This document shows, in pieces, positions 1-6,873 of a stretch of 14,664 bases of DNA. This DNA comes from Candidatus Pacearchaeota archaeon RBG_13_36_9 (GTDB taxonomy: Archaea > Nanobdellota > Nanobdellia > Pacearchaeales > GW2011-AR1). Both the position numbers and the translations under genes were made by a program. How positions within the stretch are numbered: the stretch's first letter is position 1; every line of letters starts with the position of its first letter. The stretch is from contig MFWN01000021.1 in assembly GCA_001786395.1 (NCBI GenBank), forward strand, positions 2,397 to 17,060, in the 5' to 3' direction. The notes beneath the pieces were generated by a model. The model had not been told where the DNA came from. It did not search any database and was given only the letters and a program-made list of their open reading frames with translations.

Positions 1-1
1 A

Positions 2-271
2 ACTTTTAAAGATGGTTGTGTTCCTAAGAGAGTTATTGTTGCCATTTCTTTGGATAGAGAGAGAGAAAATCCCCTCTCTAAAAAATATAGGGATTCTGCT
101 GAAATTTTAAGCCATACTGAAAACCGTTTTTTGAACCAGCAATTCATTTCCCACCATAGAATTAAAATTGAAAAGATTCCCCAATATCGGGAAGAAAGAG
201 ACTTCAAAGAAGGAGACTATAGAGTTTATGTGATGGACTGGCTGGATTCTAATTATCCAATAGCCATTTAA
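2..271 (+). CDS. C-terminal part of an unrecognised protein (cut by window edge)
   Basis: An open frame enters from the left edge and runs without a stop to TAA at 269-271, giving about 89 residues of C-terminus. It is hydrophilic, rich in Arg, Glu and Lys, has no membrane segment, and ends in a segment containing DYRVYVMDWLDSNYPIAI. I recognise no domain. A TTG at 50 could start a shorter form, but the frame stays open upstream of it with ordinary codon use, so a truncated longer gene is more likely. It converges on the ERCC4 nuclease gene, and the two coding ends overlap by 23 bases. The frame and composition look coding, but a spurious open frame is not excluded. Confidence 0.55.
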   Translation, partial: TFKDGCVPKRVIVAISLDRERENPLSKKYRDSAEILSHTENRFLNQQFISHHRIKIEKIPQYREERDFKEGDYRVYVMDWLDSNYPIAI

Positions 272-872
272 AATAAGTTGTTTTTGCATTCAATATTTCC
301 ATGAGGGCAGGTTCGTCTGCATTTGCTATGTTCTTTAGAGTTTTGAATTTTTCTAAAAGCTTTTTTGCTTTTACAGGCCCTACTCCTGGAAAACTCTCCA
401 GGATGAATTGTTTCTGCTCGTTAAAAGAGAGATTTTTCTTTTTTGCATTAAGAGAGATTTCTTTTGGAGATTTTTCCTGCCTTTTTTTTATTAAATGAAG
501 GAACTTGGCGGTGTCTGCATAGTCTTTTGTGAAAATCATCGGGCATTTGGCTTCCAGAGAGATAGAAAGAAGCATTCCTCTTATGGCATTTCCATTAATG
601 CCGCCTGGCTCGTCATTATAAAGTTCCTGCTCTTCAATTCCTTCTATAATAAGAAGGCGCTTTTCGTACTGCTTCATCTCTTCCAGCTGTGTAGGGAGAT
701 GTTTGCTGAGCATCGAGGAAATAAAATCAGAAACTGTTTTTCTCTCAATAACTACTTCTCCAATTATAAAATCTCCAACTTTCAGCTCCTGAAATTCAAC
801 GTTTGAGCCCAAAGAAACCAGCTCAGAGCATACCAGGCTGTTTTTCTCGCGGTAGTCTGCCAGGATTATCAT
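249..872 (-). CDS. XPF/ERCC4-family structure-specific endonuclease (nuclease half of a split Hef)
   Basis: This 207-residue protein is predicted to cut branched DNA such as forks, flaps and 3' overhangs during repair or fork restart. The ERCC4 active-site signature GDx8ERKx3D is complete: G33-D34, E43-R44-K45 and D49. An upstream Asp (D6) and E9 also fit the fold. A helix-hairpin-helix segment (FPGVGPVKAKKLLEKF, about 161-176, and the following helices) is the DNA-binding module found after the nuclease domain in XPF and Hef. There is no helicase domain, so its length resembles the short crenarchaeal XPF rather than euryarchaeal Hef. A Hef-type helicase is encoded separately 3.2 kb away on the same strand. 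The ATG overlaps the TGA of the upstream membrane gene (ATGA), so translation is probably coupled. It could instead be a stand-alone XPF working with PCNA. Confidence 0.93.
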   Translation of the reverse strand: MIILADYREKNSLVCSELVSLGSNVEFQELKVGDFIIGEVVIERKTVSDFISSMLSKHLPTQLEEMKQYEKRLLIIEGIEEQELYNDEPGGINGNAIRGMLLSISLEAKCPMIFTKDYADTAKFLHLIKKRQEKSPKEISLNAKKKNLSFNEQKQFILESFPGVGPVKAKKLLEKFKTLKNIANADEPALMEILNAKTTYFKWLLDN

Positions 873-1267
873 GTTCTGCTAAAATTTTTTATAAAAAATG
901 CAATTAATAATATTATTCCTGAAAAGGCAATTGCTGAAGGAAGAGTAGAGAAATAAACATTTTTATTGCCAAAACCCCCAGCAACATACAAAAACTCATC
1001 AGTTATTAACCCAATAGATATTGCTGAAAGCAAAAAATAAATATTAAAGTTCTTTTTTCCAAATAACATTAGGAGATTGGAAATTATTAGCAATATTATT
1101 CCATAATAAAAATGGTGCAACTCGTAACCTTTTATTATTAAATTAGGATCTTTAACCAATACAATAATTCTGGTGATTATTATTGTTAAAAATATCACTA
1201 AAATAAAAAGTATTATTTTATGCTTTATTTCAAATTCCTCTATTTTTTTACTAATGCCCCTTTTCAT
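869..1267 (-). CDS. Small 4-TM integral membrane protein with HHFYYG and DE motifs
   Basis: A 132-residue membrane protein with about four hydrophobic segments (roughly 18-38, 52-69, 76-93 and 108-127). The loops carry H51-H52-x-Y54-Y55-G56 and D90-E91, conserved-looking polar residues at membrane boundaries. Similar 'HHhYYG ... DE' small membrane proteins occur in archaea and bacteria, but I know of no established function. The ATG at 1267 is preferred over a TTG 15 bases upstream because a TATA box (1290-1297, minus strand TATTTAAA) is centred 26 bp upstream, as at other leaderless genes here. Its stop overlaps the start of the ERCC4 nuclease, so the two form one operon. A functional link to DNA repair is not evident. 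Confidence 0.8.
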   Translation of the reverse strand: MKRGISKKIEEFEIKHKIILFILVIFLTIIITRIIVLVKDPNLIIKGYELHHFYYGIILLIISNLLMLFGKKNFNIYFLLSAISIGLITDEFLYVAGGFGNKNVYFSTLPSAIAFSGIILLIAFFIKNFSRT

Positions 1268-1289
1268 TATCAGTGGATACAAGTTAATC

Positions 1290-1297
1290 TTTAAATA
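1290..1297. promoter_or_regulatory. Shared TATA box for divergent genes
   Basis: TTTAAATA reads as TATTTAAA on the other strand. It lies 26 bp before the minus-strand ATG at 1267 (leaderless) and about 32 bp before the plus-strand ATG at 1326. It may serve both directions, which would make the two transcripts compete for one TBP site. Confidence 0.6.
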
Positions 1298-1325
1298 CTT
1301 ATTTCTTTATTAAGATATAATAAAA

Positions 1326-2060
1326 ATGAGGATAGCTTTTTATAACCAGATGTTTGGATTAGACGGGAGGCACTTTTGGTCAAATATAATCGGGCATTAT
1401 TATGTTCATTTCCACTCAAACCCAGAAAAAGTGCGGGAGAGAGTTGATTTTGGGGAGACTATTAAAACTGTCAGGAAAGTTAATGCAGATATCTTAGGAA
1501 TTATTGAAATTTTAGAAGGGCAGGAGAAAAGTATGGTTAAAAGATTGAGAAAATTAGGGTATAGCTATTTTTATTTTGGCAACGGGCATAAAATGAAATA
1601 TTCTGGATTGCACGTAATTGAATTAGTCGCCTCAAAAATTAGGGGAAGACAGTTAAACTTTAAAGAATGGCCTGTTGAAAATCATCTTGGAGGCGGAGGC
1701 GGAATGGTTGTTTGTTATTTTCCTAAGCTAAAACTAAATGTTGTTCAAATTCATCTGGGTTTGCCGACAAAAAGATTCTTTTTTCAGCAGATAAAGCACA
1801 CTCAGAAGGTTTTAGGGGAATTAAATGGAAAGATTATTCTTATGGGGGATTTTAATGAGTGCTATGATAGTGTTAAGCACCATTTTCCTGAGTTAAAGCT
1901 TATTACAGGAAAAATAAAAACATGTTCTTGCACTCCTATTTTTAAATGGTTTTTATATAAAGATATGGACCATATGCTAGTTAGAGGGTTAAAAAAGAAA
2001 GATGTTGGTTTTTTGGAAGGCAGATCAGACCATAAATTAGTCTATGCAGACTTAGACTAA
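1326..2060 (+). CDS. Endonuclease/exonuclease/phosphatase (EEP) family protein, copy 1
   Basis: A 244-residue soluble hydrolase of the EEP (DNase I / exonuclease III-like) superfamily, metal-dependent enzymes that cleave phosphodiesters or phosphomonoesters. The family motifs appear in order: N7 in the first strand (FYNQMF), E61 in the metal-binding strand, H143 (QIHLG), D175 and N177 in MGDFNE, D215 in DMDHML, and the terminal S-D235-H236. All usual catalytic residues are therefore present. A Gly run (122-126) is shared with the neighbouring copy. There is no signal peptide. The substrate cannot be read from sequence: AP sites, DNA, RNA or lipid phosphates are all possible in this superfamily. 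It is the intact member of a tandem pair; the downstream copy is frameshifted. Confidence 0.88.
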   Translation: MRIAFYNQMFGLDGRHFWSNIIGHYYVHFHSNPEKVRERVDFGETIKTVRKVNADILGIIEILEGQEKSMVKRLRKLGYSYFYFGNGHKMKYSGLHVIELVASKIRGRQLNFKEWPVENHLGGGGGMVVCYFPKLKLNVVQIHLGLPTKRFFFQQIKHTQKVLGELNGKIILMGDFNECYDSVKHHFPELKLITGKIKTCSCTPIFKWFLYKDMDHMLVRGLKKKDVGFLEGRSDHKLVYADLD

Positions 2061-2086
2061 TTTTTTCTTATTCTTAACCCTGTAGG

Positions 2087-2094
2087 TTTATATA
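2087..2094 (+). promoter_or_regulatory. TATA box of second EEP gene
   Basis: TTTATATA is centred about 25 bp upstream of the ATG at 2115. This favours that ATG over the one at 2109 and predicts a leaderless transcript independent of copy 1. Confidence 0.6.
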
Positions 2095-2114
2095 CCGCTG
2101 TTTTTTTAATGTTA

Positions 2115-2859
2115 ATGAGAGTTGCTTTTTATAACCAGATGTTTGCGCTTAATGGAAGGTCGCTGCGCAAGAGCCTTGCAGGGCACTGGAGAGTTCATAG
2201 AAGAAAGGACCCCCAGAAAATGTATGAAGTGGCCAGGCTGAAGAATACTTGTGATATAATAGATAGTTCCAACCCGGATATTGTCGGATTATGCGAGGTA
2301 TTGGAAGGGCAGGAGAAAATACTGGCGGACCTGCTTGCTAGAAGAGGATATAACTGTTTTTTCGGGCAGGGGCATCAGACAAAGGGAAATCGTTTGCATC
2401 TTGGAGTAATGCTTGCTTCTAAATTTGAATTAGAGAGGGTGGATAGCCAGACTTTTCCTGTTAAAAACAAGATGGGTGGTGGAGGGGGATTTGTTCATTG
2501 CAAGGCTACTGATATGGATTTGGATGTTTTGGGAGTTCATCTATCTAATGGGAAAAATCCTAAAAAAAGGGGGGATTTATGCTCGGCAGATGGGATTTTT
2601 AAGAGATTATGTTAGTTCTCTTGGTGGAAAAGTCATCCTTGTTGGAGACTTTAATGGGAATTTCGAGGATATTAAGCATTATTTTCCAAGCCTCAAATTA
2701 GCTTCGGATCAAATGAAAACCTGCACCCTTACTCCGCCGTTTAAGTTCTTTTTTAGCCAGGATATAGACCATATTTTTACCAGGGGATTTAATTTAGGGG
2801 GGAGCGGAAGTTTGGAGGGATATTCTGACCATCGGCTCATATGGGCTGATTTAAATTAA
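2115..2859 (+). pseudogene. EEP family protein, copy 2, interrupted by a frameshift
   Basis: A tandem paralogue of the upstream EEP gene (shared FYNQMF, LEGQEK, a Gly5 run, DFN and SDH). As written, the frame from ATG 2115 ends at a TAG at 2613-2615 after 166 residues. The rest of the domain (VGDFNGN, DIDHIFTRG, SDHRLIWADL) continues in the +1 frame to 2859. The switch lies at an A7G6 homopolymer (2562-2574); removing one base restores a 247-residue protein almost the same length as copy 1 (244). All catalytic residues survive on both sides (N7, E61, H142, then the DFN, D and DH motifs), so the lesion is recent, a sequencing or assembly indel, or bridged by slippage. The start is set by the TATA box and by alignment with copy 1. 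Confidence 0.85.
2562..2574 (+). other. A7G6 homopolymer at the frameshift point
   Basis: Seven A then six G mark the exact place where the EEP copy 2 reading frame changes by +1. Such a tract is prone to sequencing indels, replication slippage and RNA polymerase slippage. Confidence 0.8.
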
Positions 2860-2877
2860 TTTATATCCAGCATTTTT

Positions 2878-3624
2878 TTATTTCTCCTTTTTTGAATGTT
2901 CCCAAATAAAATTGAAATAGTGCTTGAATGATTCTGCAGTATTTTTGTTTTGTATTAAAACTACGAAAGGCTTTGCAGCCTTGCCATTTACCACAACTTT
3001 ATCTCCATAGATAATTACCGGAACTGTAGGATTAAAACCTTTTGGCAAAAATCTATGATCCTCTTTTCCACCAATCAAATTCTTTAATTTTTTTGTTTTT
3101 AATTCAGAACTCCAAATAACCCTAAAATCTCCTTTTCTTAATAATCTTAACGCCTTTGCTTTTTTTACTGCATGTATAAAATAAGAAGCAAAAAATTCCC
3201 AAGAGTCTCCTGTAGGACCTAAAAATAAAGCTTCTTTCGCTTTTCCGGATACAGCAGATTCAATTATATCTTCTACAATAACTTTCATTCCATTAACACC
3301 ATCATACTGCTCAACTAAAACCTCTTCTTTAGGCTTTTGGAAAGTCAGATTAAGGTCCTCAACTACCTTTTTTGTTTCATCTTCTTTTTCTTTAATTAAT
3401 TCTAAAAGTCTGTTTGGAGAAGAGGCCCTGTATATCCTTTTACTTTCTTTTTTAATATAACTAACAAGCCCTTTTTCAATTAACTTGGTCAGTATATCAT
3501 AAACAAGAGTTCTAAATAACCCACATTTTTCAGATATTTTTGTTGCTCCAGCTTCTTTTAAATTTAAAAGAGTGATGTAAACCAATGATTCATTTACAGT
3601 TAAACCAGGTATTTCTTTATTCAT
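2878..3624 (-). CDS. TrmB-family transcriptional regulator (TrmB-like 1)
   Basis: A 248-residue DNA-binding protein. The N-terminus (about 7-70) is a winged helix-turn-helix of the TrmB type: LTVNESLVYITLL, then a recognition region GLFRTLVYDILTKLIEKGLV and a wing ending in the YRASSPNRLL motif. Residues about 72-95 can form a coiled-coil dimerisation helix. The C-terminal half (about 105-245, with EALFLGPTGDSWEFF near 131-145) matches the effector/PLD-like domain of TrmB relatives. TrmB proteins typically sense sugars, but many archaeal members have unknown ligands. The ATG at 3624 is leaderless, with TATA at 3646-3653. A 19-bp dyad two bases further upstream suggests autoregulation. A second TrmB-like gene lies at 9447-10151. 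Confidence 0.88.
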   Translation of the reverse strand: MNKEIPGLTVNESLVYITLLNLKEAGATKISEKCGLFRTLVYDILTKLIEKGLVSYIKKESKRIYRASSPNRLLELIKEKEDETKKVVEDLNLTFQKPKEEVLVEQYDGVNGMKVIVEDIIESAVSGKAKEALFLGPTGDSWEFFASYFIHAVKKAKALRLLRKGDFRVIWSSELKTKKLKNLIGGKEDHRFLPKGFNPTVPVIIYGDKVVVNGKAAKPFVVLIQNKNTAESFKHYFNFIWEHSKKEK

Positions 3625-3645
3625 TCTTTTTCTAGTAACTCTGAA

Positions 3646-3653
3646 TTTATAAA
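3646..3653 (-). promoter_or_regulatory. TATA box of TrmB-like 1
   Basis: TTTATAAA is centred 25.5 bp before the ATG at 3624, predicting a leaderless transcript. Confidence 0.65.
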
Positions 3654-3655
3654 TG

Positions 3656-3674
3656 TGTCGTTAAGTTTACGACA
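3656..3674. promoter_or_regulatory. Near-perfect 19-bp dyad, candidate operator
   Basis: TGTCGTTAAGTTTACGACA pairs at eight of nine positions around a central G, with a single T-T mismatch. It starts two bases upstream of the TATA box of the TrmB-like gene, covering the BRE/activator region. The position suits a regulator acting on TFB recruitment. The TrmB-like protein itself is the obvious candidate binder. Confidence 0.6.
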
Positions 3675-3744
3675 TAAATTAAAATAAGGATTAGTATAAA
3701 CATGTTAATTAAACTTAAGGTAGGGAGAATAGTTTTAATTGAGG

Positions 3745-4047
3745 ATGGGAAAATATAAACAATTAGAATTTAAATTTATGGAAAAAGAAAAAAGAACAAA
3801 TTTGGATATTGCCATAGATGTTTTAGGGTGTCTTATGGGCGCTTCAGCTGGTTTTGCTGGGGGTGGTGTGGGTGCTTATTTTTATGCTTATTGCCGTGGA
3901 TGGGAAGGAGCACCTTATACCCTTTGCAGTATGGAAACTCCTCCGGCCCTTGCTCTCTCTATGTCTTTAGGAACAATTGGGGGAATCTTTGCTGTTAGCT
4001 ATTGTGTTGTTAAACTAAAAAGATATCTTAGAGAACATAAATCCTAA
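3745..4047 (+). CDS. Small 2-TM membrane protein, unrecognised
   Basis: A 100-residue protein with a charged N-terminus (about 1-20) and two hydrophobic segments (about 24-48 and 68-90). The first is unusually rich in Gly and Ala (MGASAGFAGGGVGAYF). The connecting loop has C50 and C61, and the C-terminus is basic (KLKRYLREHKS). I do not recognise a family. It is divergent from the TrmB-like gene across a 120-bp region holding that gene's dyad, so it is a possible target. The start is uncertain. ATG 3745 follows a TTG at 3739, while an ATG at 3778 lies 23 bp after an AT-rich TATA-like stretch (3751-3759) and would give 89 residues. Confidence 0.65.
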   Translation: MGKYKQLEFKFMEKEKRTNLDIAIDVLGCLMGASAGFAGGGVGAYFYAYCRGWEGAPYTLCSMETPPALALSMSLGTIGGIFAVSYCVVKLKRYLREHKS

Positions 4048-4081
4048 TAATAAAAATAGAAATAAATTTTTTATTGATCCT

Positions 4082-5704
4082 TTAAAATAATTTTTTTTGC
4101 TCGGATTTAGTTTCTTCCTCTTCTTCATTTTCTTCTTCATCTTTTTCATCATCGTCTTCTTTTTCCAGCTTTCCTTTTTTTTCAAGTTCTTCTTTTATGC
4201 TGTCTAAAGTTTGATACATCTTTTTTTCCTTGTGGAAAGCAGCCCAGTAATAGGCTTCGTCACGTGTTTTTTTTATCATTAAAACTATCAGCTTTCCTGG
4301 CTTGAGACGGGCGGTTCTCCCCCGCCTTTGAATAGAACGAATTGCGCTCGGAATTGGCTCGTAAAAAATAACTGCTGAAACTTCTGGAATATCAAGGCCT
4401 TCTTCGCCTATTGAGCTAGCGCATAAAACATTTATTTTTCCTATGGAAAAGCCATTAATCATCTCTTTTTGCTCTTTTTGGCTCAGGCCTGTTGCCCCTT
4501 CTCCTTCTCCTCTTTTTGCCTGCCCTACAAAAACGCGCGCATTTACCCCAGGAATTTCGTTCAGAGTTTTGCATATTTTGACCAGCGTGTCACGAAACTG
4601 GGCAAAAACAATTATTCTTTTTATTTTGCTTTTCATCTCTTCTTCAACTACTTCTTTTAGCTTGGGCAATTTTGGGTTTTCAATTTTTCTGGCAATAAGC
4701 TCTGTTACTTTTATGTAGGCCTGGTTGAAATTAACCTGCTTTACCAGATGCTTGACTGCTTTGGATTTATTTTGGTTTGCCTGGGAAAAAAGCTCCTGCA
4801 TATATTTATGCACGGAGTCAAGGGTCTGGGTTTCTAAAAGCTCCAGGAGATGCTGAAGCTTTATTGCCTGGGCGCAGGCAGAAGCCCCCAATAGGATGTT
4901 AAAATTCCGGTTTCCTGTTGAGATCATTGTCATTATTTTCCTCTGCAGCTCTAGAATATTCTTTTTTGTCGGGGGGGCAAATAGAAGCTTCCTGTTTTGC
5001 AGCTCTTCTATTTTTTTGTTGCAGAGCTCTTTTATAAGGTCTCCAACTTTCTTGAACTCTTCTGGATAATCCAGCTTTATTGTGTCATACTTTAATTCCT
5101 GCAGGTATGTTGAAACGTCTTCGCTTTCTCTTGTGCGTATTTCAATTGCCTCTATTCCAAGATTTTCTGATATTTTTTTTATTTTGGATTTTTCAACTCC
5201 GGGGCTTGCTGTCAAACCAAGAATTCTTTGATGCTCTGCATTTTTCTTATAGTTCTCTGCTATATAAGTATAGTCATAACTTTTTAAACATCTGTGGCAT
5301 TCGTCTTCAATGAGCAGAGAAACATCTTTTAAATCATATAGATTATTTTCTATGTCATTTTTTACGCACTGAGGGGTACTAAAGATGATTTCTGTATTCT
5401 GCCATAATTTTTTCCTTTTTTCTGCTGGGACTTTTCCTGTAAAAAGCTCTTTGGTTGCAAATAGCTCCGGAAGGTGCTTCTGGAAGTAGGAGAGGTGCTG
5501 CTCTGCTAATGGCTTCGTGGGAGCAAGAAACAAAATTTTTGATTCTGGATAAAGCCTTAATCTGTTTATTGCCAGCATAAGAGCTACCAGTGTTTTTCCG
5601 GTACCTGTTGGCAAAATGACCAGGCAGTTTTTATCTTTACAAACTTCATAAATTTTCTGCTGGTATTCTCTTGGCTGGATTGTTTTAAGAATTTTGTCTG
5701 GCAT
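4082..5704 (-). CDS. Hef/FANCM-type superfamily 2 DNA helicase without nuclease domain
   Basis: A 540-residue ATP-dependent helicase of the Hef/FANCM branch, which remodels stalled forks and branched DNA. Motif I is LPTGTGKT (31-38), motif II DECH (134-137), motif III TASPG (165-169) and motif VI QRRGRTAR (about 459-466). A helical insertion between the RecA lobes (roughly 210-345) is typical of Hef/FANCM. Euryarchaeal Hef continues into an ERCC4 nuclease domain. This protein instead ends in an acidic, probably disordered tail (about 510-533) finishing SEQKKLF. The ERCC4 nuclease is a separate gene at 249-872, so the pair probably represents a split Hef. The final QKKLF resembles half of a PCNA-binding PIP motif, which is only suggestive. 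Confidence 0.93.
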   Translation of the reverse strand: MPDKILKTIQPREYQQKIYEVCKDKNCLVILPTGTGKTLVALMLAINRLRLYPESKILFLAPTKPLAEQHLSYFQKHLPELFATKELFTGKVPAEKRKKLWQNTEIIFSTPQCVKNDIENNLYDLKDVSLLIEDECHRCLKSYDYTYIAENYKKNAEHQRILGLTASPGVEKSKIKKISENLGIEAIEIRTRESEDVSTYLQELKYDTIKLDYPEEFKKVGDLIKELCNKKIEELQNRKLLFAPPTKKNILELQRKIMTMISTGNRNFNILLGASACAQAIKLQHLLELLETQTLDSVHKYMQELFSQANQNKSKAVKHLVKQVNFNQAYIKVTELIARKIENPKLPKLKEVVEEEMKSKIKRIIVFAQFRDTLVKICKTLNEIPGVNARVFVGQAKRGEGEGATGLSQKEQKEMINGFSIGKINVLCASSIGEEGLDIPEVSAVIFYEPIPSAIRSIQRRGRTARLKPGKLIVLMIKKTRDEAYYWAAFHKEKKMYQTLDSIKEELEKKGKLEKEDDDEKDEEENEEEEETKSEQKKLF

Positions 5705-5752
5705 GGTAAATATACCTATTTAAAGCAGTTTAATAAAGTTATTGAAATAGAC

Positions 5753-6394
5753 TTATAGGAAAGCAATCAAAAGAATAGCCACAAAAACCCAGAAGACCAT
5801 AAACAGCCAGAACTTGGAGCTTATAAAGAATATTTTTGTCCCGTCTAACTGCCCGATGGGGATCATGTTCCAGATAGAGTAATAAACCCCGTATTTGGCT
5901 ATGTCTACCAGGAGGTCGTTTTTTCCGAAGATGTATGGCAGCAAAGACAGGCAGAGGGTTGCTATTATCCCTATGGTGACAATATATCCGTTATGCCATT
6001 CAGTAAGCTCGTAAAACCTCTGAAGGCCGCCTCTTTTTTTAGCCACTCTCCTTATGGTAGGAGTGATGTCTGTCTGCAGGAAAGTAAGCATTTTTAAGAA
6101 TCCGGTTGCAGATGCGAAAACCAGCAAAAATGGAAGAATCAGGCCTATTGGCTTTGGGCTTTTGAATTGGCTTCTTTGGTAGTAGCCCCATCTTTGAAAC
6201 TCCCATATTTTAATTTCTGCTTCTGTGTGAAAGTAGCGGGCAGCTATTTTCTTGGCTACAACATTTGTGAGTATTACAACTGCGGCTATTATGAATGAAG
6301 TAAGGATAAGCGACTCATCCTGAAAGAACCAGAGTATAAACGCAAATAAGATTATCACTAGGATTATGTGCACCATCTCTTTTGCTTTAATCAT
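5753..6394 (-). CDS. Site-2-protease (M50)-like membrane protein lacking the HExxH zinc site
   Basis: A 213-residue protein with about six hydrophobic segments. Near the C-terminus N176-x-x-P179-x-x-x-L183-D184-G185 (NMIPIGQLDG) matches the NPDG-type second zinc-ligand motif of site-2 proteases. The region that should hold HExxH reads TNVVAKKIAARY (43-54). It aligns with the archaeal M50 pattern HELAHKFVAQKY, with both His and the Glu replaced. The following IKIWEFQRWG and KPIGLILPFLLVF segments also fit that family. It is therefore likely a catalytically dead pseudoprotease rather than an active intramembrane protease. TATA (6414-6423) lies 24.5 bp before the ATG. It sits downstream of nothing in the same direction, so it is transcribed on its own or reads through into the helicase gene 48 bp away. 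Confidence 0.75.
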   Translation of the reverse strand: MIKAKEMVHIILVIILFAFILWFFQDESLILTSFIIAAVVILTNVVAKKIAARYFHTEAEIKIWEFQRWGYYQRSQFKSPKPIGLILPFLLVFASATGFLKMLTFLQTDITPTIRRVAKKRGGLQRFYELTEWHNGYIVTIGIIATLCLSLLPYIFGKNDLLVDIAKYGVYYSIWNMIPIGQLDGTKIFFISSKFWLFMVFWVFVAILLIAFL

Positions 6395-6413
6395 CCATTA
6401 GTTATGAATTTCA

Positions 6414-6423
6414 TTTATATAAA
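6414..6423 (-). promoter_or_regulatory. TATA box of the S2P-like gene
   Basis: TTTATATAAA is centred 24.5 bp before the ATG at 6394, giving a leaderless start. The sequence is self-complementary, so it could also fire rightward. Confidence 0.6.
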
Positions 6424-6438
6424 GTTAATGGATATCCA

Positions 6439-6466
6439 AAAAACCCTGAGTTTGTTTTGGGTTTTT
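6439..6466. other. 8-bp hairpin between divergent genes
   Basis: AAAAACCC (6439-6446) can pair with GGGTTTTT (6459-6466) across a 12-base loop. A T-run forms the far arm, so it could act as a terminator for any rightward transcript from the symmetrical TATA at 6414-6423. It could also be a protein-binding site. Confidence 0.35.
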
Positions 6467-6514
6467 CTGAAACTAAAAGATGCGGCAGAATACATGGTTT
6501 TTATGATAGAAAAG

Positions 6515-6522
6515 TATATAAA
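6515..6522 (+). promoter_or_regulatory. TATA box of the PRC-barrel gene
   Basis: TATATAAA is centred 25.5 bp before ATG 6544. This sets the start of the PRC-barrel protein and excludes longer in-frame forms. Confidence 0.65.
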
Positions 6523-6543
6523 GCAATTTTATTTTCATACGAT

Positions 6544-6834
6544 ATGCCAATCAAAATAAAAAAATTATCAGAGGTTATAGGAAAAAGGGTGTATACTGAC
6601 TCTGGAGATTTTTTTGGAGAGGTGGAGGAAGTCAACTTGGTTGAGAATAAGGTGGATAGCTGGAGAATCAAGGTCAGTGGGGGCATAGGGAGCTTTTTGG
6701 GGGGAGCTAGGGGAGTGGTAATTCCGCATCAGTTTGTAAAAGCAATAGGGGATATTTGCTTGGTAAGCAAAGCCAGTTTGCCAATGCAGGAAGAATCTGG
6801 AGAGAGTGTTCCAGAAGAAGAAATCGAGTTGTAG
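6544..6834 (+). CDS. PRC-barrel domain protein
   Basis: A 96-residue soluble protein whose first 80 residues match a PRC-barrel: KKLSEVIGKRVYTDSGDFFG (6-25), then EVEEVNLVENKVDSWRIKV and a basic/Gly hinge GGIGSFLGGARGVVIPHQFVKAIGD. The tail (about 82-96) is acidic. Archaeal stand-alone PRC-barrels are very common, and some bind partners in cell division (CdpB-type) or RNA processing; which applies here cannot be told. A frame open further upstream (from 6457) is dismissed because the leaderless ATG at 6544 has a well-placed TATA box and begins exactly at the domain. The membrane-protein gene follows after 39 bases and is probably co-transcribed. Confidence 0.88.
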   Translation: MPIKIKKLSEVIGKRVYTDSGDFFGEVEEVNLVENKVDSWRIKVSGGIGSFLGGARGVVIPHQFVKAIGDICLVSKASLPMQEESGESVPEEEIEL

Positions 6835-6873
6835 TAGCCTGCCAAAAGAGGGGAACTAAAAAAGAAGTTTAAA

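Noticed and set aside
249..806. Plus-strand open frames of 65-103 codons opposite the ERCC4 nuclease.
   Set aside because: Their composition is that of complementary AT-rich coding DNA, and the minus-strand gene has a full catalytic signature.
4082..5704. Several plus-strand open frames (for example 4443-4718 and 5080-5313) inside the helicase gene.
   Set aside because: They are antisense shadows of a gene with all helicase motifs and have no promoter or family signal.
6428..6559. 43-codon plus-strand ORF starting MDIQKTLSLFWVFLKL.
   Set aside because: It overlaps the promoter and leaderless start of the PRC-barrel gene, has no TATA box at the expected distance and contains the hairpin and TATA sequence.
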